Origin: Paraburkholderia sp. BL9I2N2
GTDB lineage: Bacteria; Pseudomonadota; Gammaproteobacteria; Burkholderiales; Burkholderiaceae
Length of the DNA: 64,000 nucleotides
Assembly (NCBI RefSeq): GCF_004339745.1
Contig: NZ_SMGP01000004.1
Coordinates: forward strand, 310,001-374,000
Reading direction: 5' to 3'
In this document: piece by piece, positions 42,478 through 52,256 of the stretch
Layout of the letters: the number at the start of each line of letters is the position of its first letter
How positions within the stretch are numbered: position 1 is the first letter of the stretch
Translations under genes and position numbers: made by a program
The notes under the pieces: generated by a model
The model's database searches: none
What the model saw: only the letters and a program-made list of their open reading frames with translations
What the model was told of the DNA's origin: nothing

Positions 42478-42975
42478 CTAGTGATGATTCTGCGAGAACA
42501 GCGTTTCGAGCGGGTAATGGCTCTTCACGAACGGCGACTTGATGATCACGTAGCTGAAGTACTTCTCGATGCCGATATCGCGCTCAAGCAAACCTTCCAC
42601 GATGCTCTGGTAATGGCTCACGCTGCGCGTGACGAACTTCAGCAGGTAGTCATAGCCGCCGCTTGCCAGATGGCACTCGACAATCTCGTCGACGTCGCGA
42701 ATCGCATTCACGAACTTGATGAAGTCTTCCCGCCGATGATCGGCGAGCGTGACTTCGGTGAACACGATCTGCACGTCGCCGAGCTTTTCGAGCTGGATCT
42801 GCGCACCGTAGCCGATGATGTAGCCGGCTTTCTCCAGACGCTTGACCCGGATCAGGCAAGGACTGGGCGACAGGCCGACCGCGTCGGCAAGCTCGACGTT
42901 GGTTATGCGGCCTTTCTTCTGCAATTGGGAAAGTATGCGCAGGTCAATCCGGTCTAGCTTGCAGTCGCTGCTCAT
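42478..42975 (-). CDS. Lrp/AsnC-family regulator
   Basis: 165 residues. DRIDLRILSQLQKKGRITNVELADAVGLSPSPCLIRVKRLE is the winged helix-turn-helix; the rest is the RAM ligand domain (VTLADHRREDF, VECHLASGGYDYLLKFV). It lies 53 bases downstream of the aminotransferase gene on the same strand, a common pairing in which the regulator senses the amino acid or amine being degraded. Confidence 0.9.
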   Translation of the reverse strand: MSSDCKLDRIDLRILSQLQKKGRITNVELADAVGLSPSPCLIRVKRLEKAGYIIGYGAQIQLEKLGDVQIVFTEVTLADHRREDFIKFVNAIRDVDEIVECHLASGGYDYLLKFVTRSVSHYQSIVEGLLERDIGIEKYFSYVIIKSPFVKSHYPLETLFSQNHH

Positions 42976-43028
42976 CGTAACGTTGTCGCTCCGGCGATCG
43001 GTGTGTGGGGCTGGGATGGCCCTCTACT

Positions 43029-44426
43029 CTAGCATGCGGTGGCATGAGTTTTGACCTTCAACGCGGCGCGCACGTCGGCTTGTGCGAGAACGTCGTCGAG
43101 GGTCTTTTCAAGCCGTTCGAACATCAGATCGAACTCGGCCTCGGTGTACGAGAGCGCCGGTGCGAAGCCGAGAATGTTGTCGCCGAAGGCGCGGAAAATC
43201 AGGCGGTTTTCATACGCGGCGGCGGCGATCCGTTCGGACAGTTTCAACGCCGGGTCGAAGCCCGCCTTGCTGTCCTTGTCGGCGACGAGTTCGAGCGCGC
43301 CGAGCAGGCCACGGTGGCGCGAGTCGCCCACCAGCGGATGCGCGAGCAGCGCGTCGAGGCCTTGCGCGAAACGCGGCGCGCGCGCCACGCCGTTCGCGAG
43401 CAGCCCGCCTTCGTGATACAGGCGCAGCACTTCGAGACCAATGGCCGCGCTCACCGGATGCGCCGAATACGTATGGCCATGACCGACCACCGCTTCAGCG
43501 TCGCCGTTCGCAATGCCCTGATAGATTTCGTCCGACATCAGCACGGCGCCCATCGGCGCGTAGCCCGCGGTCAGGCCTTTGGCCACCGTCATCAGATCCG
43601 GCTCGACGTTTTCCCCTTGGCACGCAAACAGCGGACCCGTACGGCCGAATCCGGTGATGACTTCATCGGCGACGAAGAGGATGCCCAGCTTACGGCAACT
43701 TTCACGCATCGCCTTGAGCCAGCCGACCGGCGGCACGATCACACCGCCCGAGCCCTGAATCGGTTCGCAGAAGAACGCGGCGACGTTCTCAGCGCCGAGT
43801 TCGGCCACCTTCGCTTCGAGCGCGGCCACCGAGGCGGCGATCAGCGCGGTGTCGTCGGCGAAATCGCCGCGGTACGCGTACGGCGACGGCAGATGATGCT
43901 GGTTCGGCAGCGGCAGATCGAAGTTGCGGTGGAACGCGGGCAGGGCGGTGAGGCCGGCGCCGGTCGTCGACGAGCCGTGGTAGCCGCGTTGCAGCGCGAT
44001 GATGTGCTTCTTGGACGGACGCCCTGTGGCGTTGAAGTAATGCGTGATGAAACGCAGTGCCGAGTCCACCGCGTCAGAGCCGCCGAGCGTGAAGTACACG
44101 TGTTGCAGCGAAGCGGGCGACACCTCGACCAGCTTTTGCGCGAGTTCGATGGCGGGCTCCGAGCCGAAATGGAAGTAGCCGGTCGCGTAGGGCAGCTTCT
44201 GCATCTGCGCGGTGGCGGCATCGACGATGCTCTGCTGGCCGTAGCCGACGTTCACGCACCAGAGTCCGGAAAACGCGTCGAGCAGTTCGTTGCCGGCCGC
44301 GTCGCGCAGAAATGCGCCGCTGGCGGACTCGAGGACGGTGACGCCGCGTGCTTCGTGCACGCGGTAGTTGATGACCGGATGAATCAGATGCTTGCGGTCG
44401 GCTTCAATTAGCGATTGAATCGGCAT
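43029..44426 (-). CDS. Class III omega-aminotransferase
   Basis: 465 residues, PLP enzyme. FSGLWCVNVGYGQ, GGSDAVDSALRFITHYFN, FCEPIQGSGGVIVPP, FVADEVITGFGRTG and the PLP-lysine segment VAKGLTAGYAPMGAV are all intact. This branch contains putrescine/beta-alanine/taurine:pyruvate aminotransferases. With an Lrp regulator downstream and amine-oxidation genes 2-5 kb upstream, a polyamine or diamine substrate is plausible, but sequence alone does not decide it. Confidence 0.88.
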   Translation of the reverse strand: MPIQSLIEADRKHLIHPVINYRVHEARGVTVLESASGAFLRDAAGNELLDAFSGLWCVNVGYGQQSIVDAATAQMQKLPYATGYFHFGSEPAIELAQKLVEVSPASLQHVYFTLGGSDAVDSALRFITHYFNATGRPSKKHIIALQRGYHGSSTTGAGLTALPAFHRNFDLPLPNQHHLPSPYAYRGDFADDTALIAASVAALEAKVAELGAENVAAFFCEPIQGSGGVIVPPVGWLKAMRESCRKLGILFVADEVITGFGRTGPLFACQGENVEPDLMTVAKGLTAGYAPMGAVLMSDEIYQGIANGDAEAVVGHGHTYSAHPVSAAIGLEVLRLYHEGGLLANGVARAPRFAQGLDALLAHPLVGDSRHRGLLGALELVADKDSKAGFDPALKLSERIAAAAYENRLIFRAFGDNILGFAPALSYTEAEFDLMFERLEKTLDDVLAQADVRAALKVKTHATAC

Positions 44427-44609
44427 GATGGTTTCTCGTCGCGGGAAGGGGCTGTTGACCGTTCCATACTACTGATCAGCGACGATCGCCTGCTCACCTA
44501 AACAATTGCCTGAAAAGCGCGCACGACGCGTTTTGATGCGCGGTCTTGGCATTTTCTGCTGCGGACGCTGAATAGCGGCGCCGCGCGGGCGTTTCATGCG
44601 GTGCTGCCC

Positions 44610-45536
44610 TCAATAGCCTTGCGCGCGGTCGATCTGGCCGACCATCGGCAAGCCTTCGCGATGGCGGCGCAGATTGTCCAGCACCACCTCGACGGCGGTT
44701 TCGGGCCGCGTCGCGCTGGCGATATGCGGCGTGATGCGCACGCGTGGATGCGTCCACAGCGCATGCCCAGCGGGCAATGGCTCGGGATCGGTGACGTCGA
44801 GAATGGCGTTCTGCAACTGGCCGCTCTTGAGCGCCGCCAGCAGGTCCTGCTGATTCAGATGCGGACCGCGGCCCGTTTGAATCAGCGACGCGCCGCGCGG
44901 CAGCTTCGCGAACAACTGCGCGTCGAGCAGCCCGCGCGTGGCAGGCGTGAGCGGCAACAAGCAGATCAGAATATCGGTGCGCGCGAGAAACGCATCCAGT
45001 GCGCCTTCACCCGCATAACACGCCACGCCTTCGATCTCGCGACCTGAGCGGCTCCATCCCGCACAGTCGAAGCCGAACAGGCACAACCTTTCCAGCACGG
45101 CCGTGCCCAACACGCCAAGCCCGAGCACGCCGACGCGGCGCTGGCTGGCTGGCTTGAGCGGCAGCTCGCGCCAGACCTGCTGCTGTTGCTGAAGACCGTA
45201 GTCGAACAGATCGCGATGAATCGTCAACACGGCTTGCGTGACGTACTCGACCATGCCTTCGACGATCCCCGGCTCGATCATGCGAACGACCGGCACATGC
45301 TCCGGCACGCCCGACAGATCGAACTGGTCGATGCCCGCACCGACCGAGAACACGACTTCCAGATTAGGGAAGGTGCGCGTCGGATCTTCCGGCGGCTGCC
45401 AGGCGGCGAGATAACGGATCGCGGCCGGGTCGCCAAGATCGGGCCAGATATGAAACGGCAACTCCGGCGCCTTCTGCGCGAAGAGTTTCGCCCACTGGGC
45501 GCCGCGCGCCGGGTCGGCTTTATAGAGGAAGGCCAT
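44610..45536 (-). CDS. GhrA-like glyoxylate/hydroxypyruvate reductase
   Basis: 308 residues, D-2-hydroxyacid dehydrogenase family. The NAD(P) motif is VGVLGLGVLGTAVLERLCLFGFDCAGWSRSG split as GLGVLG near residue 143; catalytic residues lie in LIQTGRGPHLNQQDL, DVTDPEPLPAGHALWTHPRVRITPHIAS. The short N-terminus and GWSRS are typical of GhrA. Reduces glyoxylate or hydroxypyruvate in the cytosol. The start at 45536 lies 5 bases after the stop of the GNAT gene, so they form a pair. Confidence 0.88.
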   Translation of the reverse strand: MAFLYKADPARGAQWAKLFAQKAPELPFHIWPDLGDPAAIRYLAAWQPPEDPTRTFPNLEVVFSVGAGIDQFDLSGVPEHVPVVRMIEPGIVEGMVEYVTQAVLTIHRDLFDYGLQQQQQVWRELPLKPASQRRVGVLGLGVLGTAVLERLCLFGFDCAGWSRSGREIEGVACYAGEGALDAFLARTDILICLLPLTPATRGLLDAQLFAKLPRGASLIQTGRGPHLNQQDLLAALKSGQLQNAILDVTDPEPLPAGHALWTHPRVRITPHIASATRPETAVEVVLDNLRRHREGLPMVGQIDRAQGY

Positions 45537-45541
45537 GATGG

Positions 45542-46414
45542 TCAGCAGATTGCCTGGTTGATGATGCCGTATTGCAGGTAATGCGCGTCCTGTGCGCCGC
45601 TCGCGGGCTCGCCCGGCGTGGCGGGGCGGACCATTTTGACGACCGTGTCCACGCGCGGCAAGCCCAACTGTTCCAGCCACTCCGTCAGACCGCTATCGCC
45701 GGGTGTATCGATACGCACGAACACGCCTTCATTCAGCGCCAGCCAGTGACTGATGAGCGCCTTGGCGCGGCTCGAATCCTCGGAGGCGGGCGCGACCACT
45801 GGACCGATCGCGAAGCCGCGTCCGAAGCGGCGAAACAGTGCGAAGCCGATCAGTTCGCCGTCGCGATCGAGCGCAATGCCGTCGGCGGTGCCGAGCAGCG
45901 CGGGCAGGACTTCGCCGCGATCCAGACCGCTGGCCCGCGACGCGAGTTCGACCAGCCGCGCGGTGTCGCTCGAACCGAGCGGGCGCAATCGCTCGCCCGG
46001 CGGCAGCGACACGAGCGGCGGCTGGAACGCCGCGCCCTGATGCTGGTCGAGCGTGCCGGCCGCGCGAAAGCCGAGCTTTTCATAGAGCGGCTGGCCGGCG
46101 GTGGTGGCGTGCAGGAACGTGACGCGGCCGCCCAGTTCGTCCAGCACCAGGTCCATCAGCTTTCTGCCGATACCGCGCCCCTGGCTTGCCGGCGACACGA
46201 TCACCATGCCGAGCGAGGCGCGCTCGGCGCCGTATTTCCAGCACAGGGCGGTGCCGATCACGCCGCTCGCGTCTTCCGCGACGAAACCCACGCCCAGCTG
46301 CGCGACGAATCTCCAGTCGTCCGCGCGATGCGGCCATTTGAGTTCGACCGTCAACGCGTGCGCGGCGGCGATGTCGTCGAGGGTGAAGCGTCTATAGGTA
46401 ATCGAATCGGACAC
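45542..46414 (-). CDS. GNAT-family N-acetyltransferase, two-domain
   Basis: 290 residues from a GTG start at 46414 with GGGAG 7 bases upstream. The N-terminal GNAT domain is clear: LGMVIVSPASQGRGIGRKLMDLVLDEL (acetyl-CoA loop QGRGIG) and ATTAGQPLYEKLGF. A second, degenerate GNAT-like half follows (GEVLPALLGTADGIALDRDGELIGFALF). The substrate is unknown. Co-oriented and nearly overlapping with the GhrA-like gene. Confidence 0.85.
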   Translation of the reverse strand: MSDSITYRRFTLDDIAAAHALTVELKWPHRADDWRFVAQLGVGFVAEDASGVIGTALCWKYGAERASLGMVIVSPASQGRGIGRKLMDLVLDELGGRVTFLHATTAGQPLYEKLGFRAAGTLDQHQGAAFQPPLVSLPPGERLRPLGSSDTARLVELASRASGLDRGEVLPALLGTADGIALDRDGELIGFALFRRFGRGFAIGPVVAPASEDSSRAKALISHWLALNEGVFVRIDTPGDSGLTEWLEQLGLPRVDTVVKMVRPATPGEPASGAQDAHYLQYGIINQAIC

Positions 46415-46692
46415 GCCGTACTCCCTGATTGACTGAAGGCTTACGCCGTCACTGTGTCATCCGGTGCGCGGTGTGACTAGGACGATCTTTTTATCGCGGG
46501 CCCCGGAAAGAGCCCCGTTCAAATTCGATGCAAAACGCCAGGTCTGGGCGCGCATTACAGGTGAGTTCTGCTGCGTGGCGATTTTTGTCGGCGACATATG
46601 CCACGCCCGCGGCTCTACGATTTTGTCATGGCGGCGGCGTTCACGAAACGCACCGCACGGACCACCAGCCAGTCACACAGGAAACCTTGCTC

Positions 46693-48177
46693 ATGGACAG
46701 CTTCAATCCGGACGACGTCGCGATTCGCAGCGGCCATTACATCGGCGGTGAATATGTAGATGTAGAGGCGGGCGAGCGCCGCATCGAGGTGGCGCGGCCG
46801 TCGGACGGCGTGGTGTACGCGTCGGTGCCGCTCGCCGATGCCGGCATGGTGGACCGCGCGGTCGAGAACGCGTGGCTGGCTTTCAAGCACAGTGGCTGGG
46901 CGCGCATGGCGCCGCGTGAGCGCGCGAAGATCCTGCGCCGCTTCGCCGAGCTGGTCGAAGCCGATGCGCCGATGCTCGGCCGGCTGGAAGCGCTCGGCTC
47001 GACGCGCCCGATTGCGCAGGCAATCGGTTGGGACGTGCCGTTCACCGCCGAGGGCATTCGCTTTTACGCCGAGTTCGCCGACAAGCTGGGCGGCGACGTC
47101 GCGGCCACGGATCACGATCATCTCGGCATGACGATCGCCGAGCCGTACGGCGTGATCGGCGCGATCGCACCATGGAGTTTCCCGCTGGTCATGGCCTCGT
47201 GGAAGATCGCGCCCGCGCTGGCGGCGGGCAATGCGGTGGTGCTGAAGCCTTCGGAGATGACGCCGTTCTCGGTCCTGCGGCTCGCCGAACTGGCGGTGCA
47301 GGCGGGCGTGCCCGCGGGCATCTTCAACGTGATTCAGGGCGATGGGCGCGTGACCGGCGACGAACTGGTGCGTCATCCGAAGATCAGCAAGGTCACTTTC
47401 ACGGGTTCCACGCGCACCGGCGCGTCGATCATGGCTGCGTGTGCGAACAGCGGCACCAAGCCGGTCACGCTCGAACTGGGCGGCAAGAGCCCGCAAATCG
47501 TTTTCGCCGACGCGCCGCGTCTGGACGACGTGGCGCGCCGCATCGCCGGCGCGATCACGGGCAACGCGGGGCAAGTGTGCGTGGCGGGCTCGCGTCTGCT
47601 CGTCGAGCGAAGTCTCGCCGAGCCGCTTGCCGAGCGCATCGGCAAGATCTTCGCCGAGCTGAAGCCCGGCGCGACGTGGGCCGCCGGCACCACGCTTTCG
47701 CCCATCATCTCGGCGCCGCAGGCGGCGCGCATCGAAGGGATCGTGGGACGCACGCTGGAAGCCGGCGCGACGCTGCGCTACGGCGGCGTCCGGGCCGACG
47801 GCGGCGCGGACGGCGCGTTCTACAGCCCGACCTTGCTGACGGACGTCACGGCGCACTCCGAAGCGGTACGCGAAGAAGTCTTCGGCCCGGTGCTGACGCT
47901 GCAAACCTTCGATACCGAAGAAGAAGCGCTCGCGCTCGCGCAGCATCCCGAGTACGGCCTCGCGGCTGGTGTGCATACCGCCGACCTCGGCCGGGCGCTG
48001 CGTTTCGTGCGTGGACTCGAAGCGGGCACGGTGTGGGTCAACCGTTATGGCCGCACCTCGGACTTCATGATTCCCACGGGCGGCTTCAAGCGTTCCGGCA
48101 TCGGCAAGGACCTGGGCCGCCAGGCCTACGAGGCCAACCTGCGTTTCAAGAGCGTCTTGATCGACCTGCGCGCCTGA
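46693..48177 (+). CDS. Aldehyde dehydrogenase family protein
   Basis: 494 residues from ATG 46693 (AGGAAA about 9 bases upstream). Catalytic Glu261 (VTLELGGKSPQIVF) and Cys296 (GNAGQVCVAGSR) are present, with PWSFPLVMASWKIAPALAAGN and FTGSTRTG for the cofactor. The family includes gamma-glutamyl-gamma-aminobutyraldehyde and betaine-aldehyde dehydrogenases. Faces the same way as the HAD/PuuB-like genes beyond a 237-base gap, so it likely oxidises the aldehyde formed by that oxidase. Confidence 0.88.
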   Translation: MDSFNPDDVAIRSGHYIGGEYVDVEAGERRIEVARPSDGVVYASVPLADAGMVDRAVENAWLAFKHSGWARMAPRERAKILRRFAELVEADAPMLGRLEALGSTRPIAQAIGWDVPFTAEGIRFYAEFADKLGGDVAATDHDHLGMTIAEPYGVIGAIAPWSFPLVMASWKIAPALAAGNAVVLKPSEMTPFSVLRLAELAVQAGVPAGIFNVIQGDGRVTGDELVRHPKISKVTFTGSTRTGASIMAACANSGTKPVTLELGGKSPQIVFADAPRLDDVARRIAGAITGNAGQVCVAGSRLLVERSLAEPLAERIGKIFAELKPGATWAAGTTLSPIISAPQAARIEGIVGRTLEAGATLRYGGVRADGGADGAFYSPTLLTDVTAHSEAVREEVFGPVLTLQTFDTEEEALALAQHPEYGLAAGVHTADLGRALRFVRGLEAGTVWVNRYGRTSDFMIPTGGFKRSGIGKDLGRQAYEANLRFKSVLIDLRA

Positions 48178-48414
48178 TCGCGTGTCATCCGCCTGGCATG
48201 CCGGCCGCAAACCCATCATGGGCAAGGCTTTCAGGCCGATCACCGCATTCTGTGCTGTCCGCGGCCTCAAAACGCCTGGTTTGTGTCACCAGCCATGCCC
48301 TAATCAGGAACATCTATGTTTTTGCGCTGATTGAATCTTTAACAGGAATGAGCTTTTGCCTGTTTTCGCCAATGAGCTCCGACAGCGAGTTCACCATCAC
48401 GATAGGACTGCACC

Positions 48415-49083
48415 ATGATCGAATTCGAACCGAAATACATCACCTTCGACTGCTACGGCACGCTGACGAAATTCCACATGGCCGACATGACGCGCGAACA
48501 GTACGGCCACTTGTTGAACGGCGAAGACCTGGAAAAGCTCATCGCGTTTTACTCGGGCTATCGTCGCGATGAAGTGCTCGGTGCGTGGAAGCCGTACCGC
48601 GAGGTGGTGGTCAATGCGCTACGCCGTGCCTGCAAGCGCATGAACGTCGAATTCAACGAAGCGGGCGCCCAGAGCATCTATGACGCAGTCCCGACGTGGG
48701 GTCCGCATCCGGACGTGCCGGAAGGCGTCGCTCGTCTGGCGAAGAAGTACAAGCTGGTGATTCTCTCGAACGCTTCGAACAACCAGATCCAGAGCAATGT
48801 CGACAAGCTCGGCGCGCCGTTCCATAAGGTCTTCACGGCGGAGCAGGCGCAGTCGTACAAGCCGCGCATGCAAGGCTTCGAATACATGTTCGATCAGCTC
48901 AACTGCAATCCGGAAGACGTGCTGCACGTGTCGTCGAGCCTGCGCTACGACCTGATGACCGCGCACGACCTGGGCATCAAGCACAAGGTGTTCGTCAAGC
49001 GCGGCCACGAACCGTCGACGCCGTACTACCAGTACTACGAGGTCAACGACATTCCGCATCTGGCTTCGGAACTCGGCCTGTAA
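48415..49083 (+). CDS. Type II haloacid dehalogenase (HAD superfamily)
   Basis: 222 residues. Nucleophile Asp12 in ITFDCYGTL, then ILSNASNN (Ser/Asn motif II), and YKPRMQGFEYMFDQL with a Lys, and HVSSSLRYDLMTAHDLG near the end. The fold is that of L-2-haloacid dehalogenases, but many such proteins in amino-acid clusters act on phosphorylated or other leaving groups. First gene of the oxidase/ABC run; AGGA upstream. Compare the truncated HAD start at 24541. Confidence 0.85.
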   Translation: MIEFEPKYITFDCYGTLTKFHMADMTREQYGHLLNGEDLEKLIAFYSGYRRDEVLGAWKPYREVVVNALRRACKRMNVEFNEAGAQSIYDAVPTWGPHPDVPEGVARLAKKYKLVILSNASNNQIQSNVDKLGAPFHKVFTAEQAQSYKPRMQGFEYMFDQLNCNPEDVLHVSSSLRYDLMTAHDLGIKHKVFVKRGHEPSTPYYQYYEVNDIPHLASELGL

Positions 49084-49152
49084 GCGCCGTTTTTTTCACG
49101 CGCCAAAGACTGCCTGCCGCCTCGCTCATTGCCCATCTCAAGGACAGACCGG

Positions 49153-50427
49153 ATGAAGCTCGATTCCTACTGGCTCGACACCGCGCCGCCACTGCTGTCG
49201 GCGTGCGAGGGTCCGGTCGACGGCCAGACCGATGTGGTGGTGATCGGCGGCGGCTTCACCGGACTGTCGGCGGCGCAAGCGTTGGGTAAGCGCGGCGCCG
49301 CGGTGACCGTGCTCGACGCGGGCCGCATCGGCGGCGGCGCGTCCGGGCGCAACGGCGGACAGGTCAATACCGGGGTCGCGCAGGATTTCGTCGCGCTGGT
49401 CGCGCAACTCGGTGTGGAGCGCGCGAGCGCGTGCTACCGCGCGTTTTCGGATGCGGTCGACACGGTCGAGCGGTTGATCCGCGAGGAAAACATCGACTGC
49501 AATTACATTGCGACCGGCAAGCTGAAGCTGGCCTCCAAGCCGCATCACTTTGCGCATCTGGAGAAGACGGCGGAGGCAATCCGCCGTGAAGTCGATACGG
49601 ATATCGAACTGATCGACCGCAGCCGCATCCGCAGCGAAATCCAGTCCGACAGTTTTTACGGCGGATTGCTGCAACGGCACGGCGGCCAGATGCATATGGG
49701 CAAGTTCACCGTCGGTCTCGCCGAGGCCGCGGTGCGCCGCGGCGCCAAGTTGTATGAGAACGCGGCGGTCACCGCCATCGTGAAAGACGGCGGCGGCTTT
49801 CGCATCACCACGGCGCGCGGCGAAGTGCGCGCGAAGCAGGTGCTGATCGCGACCGGCCCGTCGCGGCATGGTCCGTTTGGTTGGTATCGGCGGCGTCTCG
49901 CGCCGGTCGGTTCGTTCATCGTCGTGACGGAGCCCGTGTCGCCGGAGTTACTGGCGCAAGTGTTTCCGAACCGGCGCGCGTATACCACTACGCGTTTGAT
50001 GCACAACTACTTCCGCGTGACGCCCGATTCGCGTTTGCTGTTCGGCGGCCGCGCGCGCTTCACGGCGTCCGAGCGGCCGTCCGATGCGAAGAGCGGACGC
50101 ATCCTGCAGGAAGGCCTCGCCGCGATGTTCCCGATGCTCGCGAGCGCGCGCATCGACTATTGCTGGGGCGGTCTGGTGGATATGAGCGCCGACCGTTTGC
50201 CGCACGCCGGCCAGCACGACGGCATCTATTTTTCTATGGGCTACAGCGGTCACGGCACGCAAATGTCGACGCACATGGGCCAGGTGATGGCCGACGTGAT
50301 GGACGGCCATGAAGACCAGAATCCGTGGCGCGAGTCGGAGTGGCCCGCGATTCCCGGCCATACCGGCAAACCCTGGTTCCTGCCGCTCGTGGGCACGTAC
50401 TACCGCATCAAGGACATTTTTTATTGA
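49153..50427 (+). CDS. FAD-dependent amine oxidase, PuuB/glycine-oxidase-like
   Basis: 424 residues from ATG 49153 with AAGGA upstream. Rossmann motif VVVIGGGFTGLSAAQALGKRG at residues 28-49 (GGGFTG), then GGGASGRNGGQV, the marker of gamma-glutamylputrescine oxidases and related DAO-family enzymes, and the C-terminal FAD strand GIYFSMGYSGHGTQMSTHMGQ. It would oxidise a secondary or primary amine to an aldehyde/imine with release of ammonia or amine and H2O2. 69 bases after the HAD gene and 81 before the binding-protein gene. Confidence 0.87.
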   Translation: MKLDSYWLDTAPPLLSACEGPVDGQTDVVVIGGGFTGLSAAQALGKRGAAVTVLDAGRIGGGASGRNGGQVNTGVAQDFVALVAQLGVERASACYRAFSDAVDTVERLIREENIDCNYIATGKLKLASKPHHFAHLEKTAEAIRREVDTDIELIDRSRIRSEIQSDSFYGGLLQRHGGQMHMGKFTVGLAEAAVRRGAKLYENAAVTAIVKDGGGFRITTARGEVRAKQVLIATGPSRHGPFGWYRRRLAPVGSFIVVTEPVSPELLAQVFPNRRAYTTTRLMHNYFRVTPDSRLLFGGRARFTASERPSDAKSGRILQEGLAAMFPMLASARIDYCWGGLVDMSADRLPHAGQHDGIYFSMGYSGHGTQMSTHMGQVMADVMDGHEDQNPWRESEWPAIPGHTGKPWFLPLVGTYYRIKDIFY

Positions 50428-50508
50428 TCGTTCGTTGTTCGATTGGCAATTAAAACCACGCAGCCAAGTCTGCTCAACCCCCATTGCTCACCCTCGCGGA
50501 GAAGTTCG

Positions 50509-52125
50509 ATGAATAAGGAAAACTCGCAACATGGCGCTCTTCATCTCGGCAGCGAGTTGGAGCGGTTGACCGCCAAAGGTGCGTCGCGGCGCGGTGTGCT
50601 GCGCGCGATGGCCGCAGCCGGGATGATGTCAGTGACAGGCGCCGGTCTTCTGACCGCGAGCGCCGAGGCCCTGGCGCAAGCCAAGCCGAAGCAGGGCGGC
50701 AAGATCCGCGTGGCGACGCAGTCCGCCTCCGCGGCCGATACGCTCGATCCCGCGAAGGGTGCGCTCGGCACCGATTACGTTCGTGGCTTCATGTTCTACA
50801 ACTGCCTGACCGAGCTCGACCCGCATCTGGGCGCGAAGATGTCGCTGGCGACCTCGCTCGATACGAAAGACGCGACCGTGTGGGTCGTCAAGCTGCGCAA
50901 CGGCGTGCAGTTCCACGACGGCAAAGCGCTCGCCCCGGCCGACGTGGTGTACTCGATCATGCGCCACAAGGATCCGGCGACCGCTTCGAAAGCGAAGACA
51001 CTGGCCGACCAGATCAAGGAAGTGAAGGCGACCGGCCCGAATGAAGTGACCATCACGCTGGACGGCCCGAACGCCGATCTGCCGGTGATTCTCGCCACCT
51101 CGCATTTCCAGATCATCAAGGACGGCACCAAGGATTTCAAAACGGCGGTCGGCACGGGCCCGTTCAAGCTCAAGGAATTCTCGCCGGGCGTGCGCACCGT
51201 CGGTGTGAAAAACGAGAAGTACTGGAAGCCGGGCATGCCGCATCTCGACGAGGTCGAACTGATCGGCATCGGCGACGAATCGGCGCGCGTGAACGCGCTG
51301 CTTTCCGGCGACGTGCAACTGATCAACGCGGTGAGCCCGCGTTCGACCGCGCAGATCAAGGGCGCCGGCGGCTTCTCCGTGCTGGAGACGAAGACCGGCT
51401 TGTACACCGACCTGATCGTGCGCGACGAAGGCGGCCTGACCGGCAACGACGATTTCCGGCGCGGCATGATGTACCTGCAGGACCGCGAGCAGATGCGCCG
51501 CGCGATCTTCCAGGGTTACGGCACGATCGGCAACGACCAGCCGATCGATCCGACCAACAAGTACTACCTGGCCGGCTTGCCGCAGCGCGCCTTCGATCCG
51601 GACAAGGCGAAGTTCCATTTCCAGAAGGCCAAGGTCGGCAGCGCGCCGATCCAGATCTTCGCGTCGCCGGCCGCGGAAGGCTCGGTTGAAATGGCGATGT
51701 TCCTTCAGCAGGTCGCGCCGCAAGCCGGCTTGAATCTGCAGGTCTCGCGCGTGCCGGCCGACGGCTATTGGTCGAACCACTGGATGAAGCATCCGCTGGG
51801 TTTCGGCAACATCAACGCGCGGCCGAGCGCCGACGTGATTTTCACGCAGTTCTTCAAGTCGGACGCACCGTGGAACGAAGCGAACTGGAAGAGCCCGAAG
51901 TTCGACCAGATGCTGGTGGCCGCGCGCGGCGAACCGGACGACGCCAAGCGCAAGAAGATCTACGGCGACATGCAGGTGCTGGTGCATGAAACGGGCGGCA
52001 TCGGCATTCCTCTGTTCCAGAGTTCGCTCGACGCGTATACGAACAAGCTGAAGGGCCTCGGCTCGATTCCGCTTGCCGGGCTGATGGGCTTCATGTTCGC
52101 GGAAAACGTCTGGCTCGAAACCTGA
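50509..52125 (+). CDS. Opp/Dpp-type ABC transporter substrate-binding protein
   Basis: 538 residues from ATG 50509 (GGAGAAG upstream). N-terminus has a twin-arginine-like signal (ASRRGVLRAMAAAG, arginines 27-28, cleavage after EALAQA). The mature protein is a class C (SBP family 5) binding protein: TLDPAKGALGTDYVRGFMFYNCLTELD, LRNGVQFHDGKALAPADVVYS, and GTGPFKLKEFSPG. It binds peptides or peptide-like compounds such as opines in the periplasm. Followed by two hairpins and two permeases. Confidence 0.9.
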   Translation: MNKENSQHGALHLGSELERLTAKGASRRGVLRAMAAAGMMSVTGAGLLTASAEALAQAKPKQGGKIRVATQSASAADTLDPAKGALGTDYVRGFMFYNCLTELDPHLGAKMSLATSLDTKDATVWVVKLRNGVQFHDGKALAPADVVYSIMRHKDPATASKAKTLADQIKEVKATGPNEVTITLDGPNADLPVILATSHFQIIKDGTKDFKTAVGTGPFKLKEFSPGVRTVGVKNEKYWKPGMPHLDEVELIGIGDESARVNALLSGDVQLINAVSPRSTAQIKGAGGFSVLETKTGLYTDLIVRDEGGLTGNDDFRRGMMYLQDREQMRRAIFQGYGTIGNDQPIDPTNKYYLAGLPQRAFDPDKAKFHFQKAKVGSAPIQIFASPAAEGSVEMAMFLQQVAPQAGLNLQVSRVPADGYWSNHWMKHPLGFGNINARPSADVIFTQFFKSDAPWNEANWKSPKFDQMLVAARGEPDDAKRKKIYGDMQVLVHETGGIGIPLFQSSLDAYTNKLKGLGSIPLAGLMGFMFAENVWLET

Positions 52126-52153
52126 GCCGGACCCAGGTCACACCCTGCAACAC

Positions 52154-52178
52154 GCGCGCCGCGGATCGAGCGGCGCGC
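52154..52178 (+). other. Intercistronic hairpin 1 after the binding-protein gene
   Basis: GCGCGCCGC (52154-52162) pairs perfectly with GCGGCGCGC (52170-52178) across a 7-base loop, followed by GGCTTTAAC, a weak U-tract. Partial termination or message protection is likely. Confidence 0.5.
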
Positions 52179-52205
52179 GGCTTTAACTGCAACTACGTTG
52201 CATGG

Positions 52206-52239
52206 GACCAGAGTAAGCGCAAAAGCGCTAACTCTGGTC
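52206..52239 (+). other. Intercistronic hairpin 2 before the permease gene
   Basis: GACCAGAGTAAGCGC (52206-52220), loop AAAA, GCGCTAACTCTGGTC (52225-52239): 14 of 15 positions pair. It ends 18 bases before the permease ATG and next to its GAGGAG site, so it could limit permease translation as well as stabilise the binding-protein message. Confidence 0.6.
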
Positions 52240-52256
52240 GACAGAGGAGACTCACG

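Noticed and set aside
46615..48270. 551-codon minus-strand frame opposite the aldehyde dehydrogenase
   Set aside because: Antisense shadow; the plus strand has all ALDH catalytic motifs.
48271..48300. CTGGT...ACCAG inverted repeat before the HAD gene
   Set aside because: Only 5 bp per arm in a GC-rich spacer; expected by chance.
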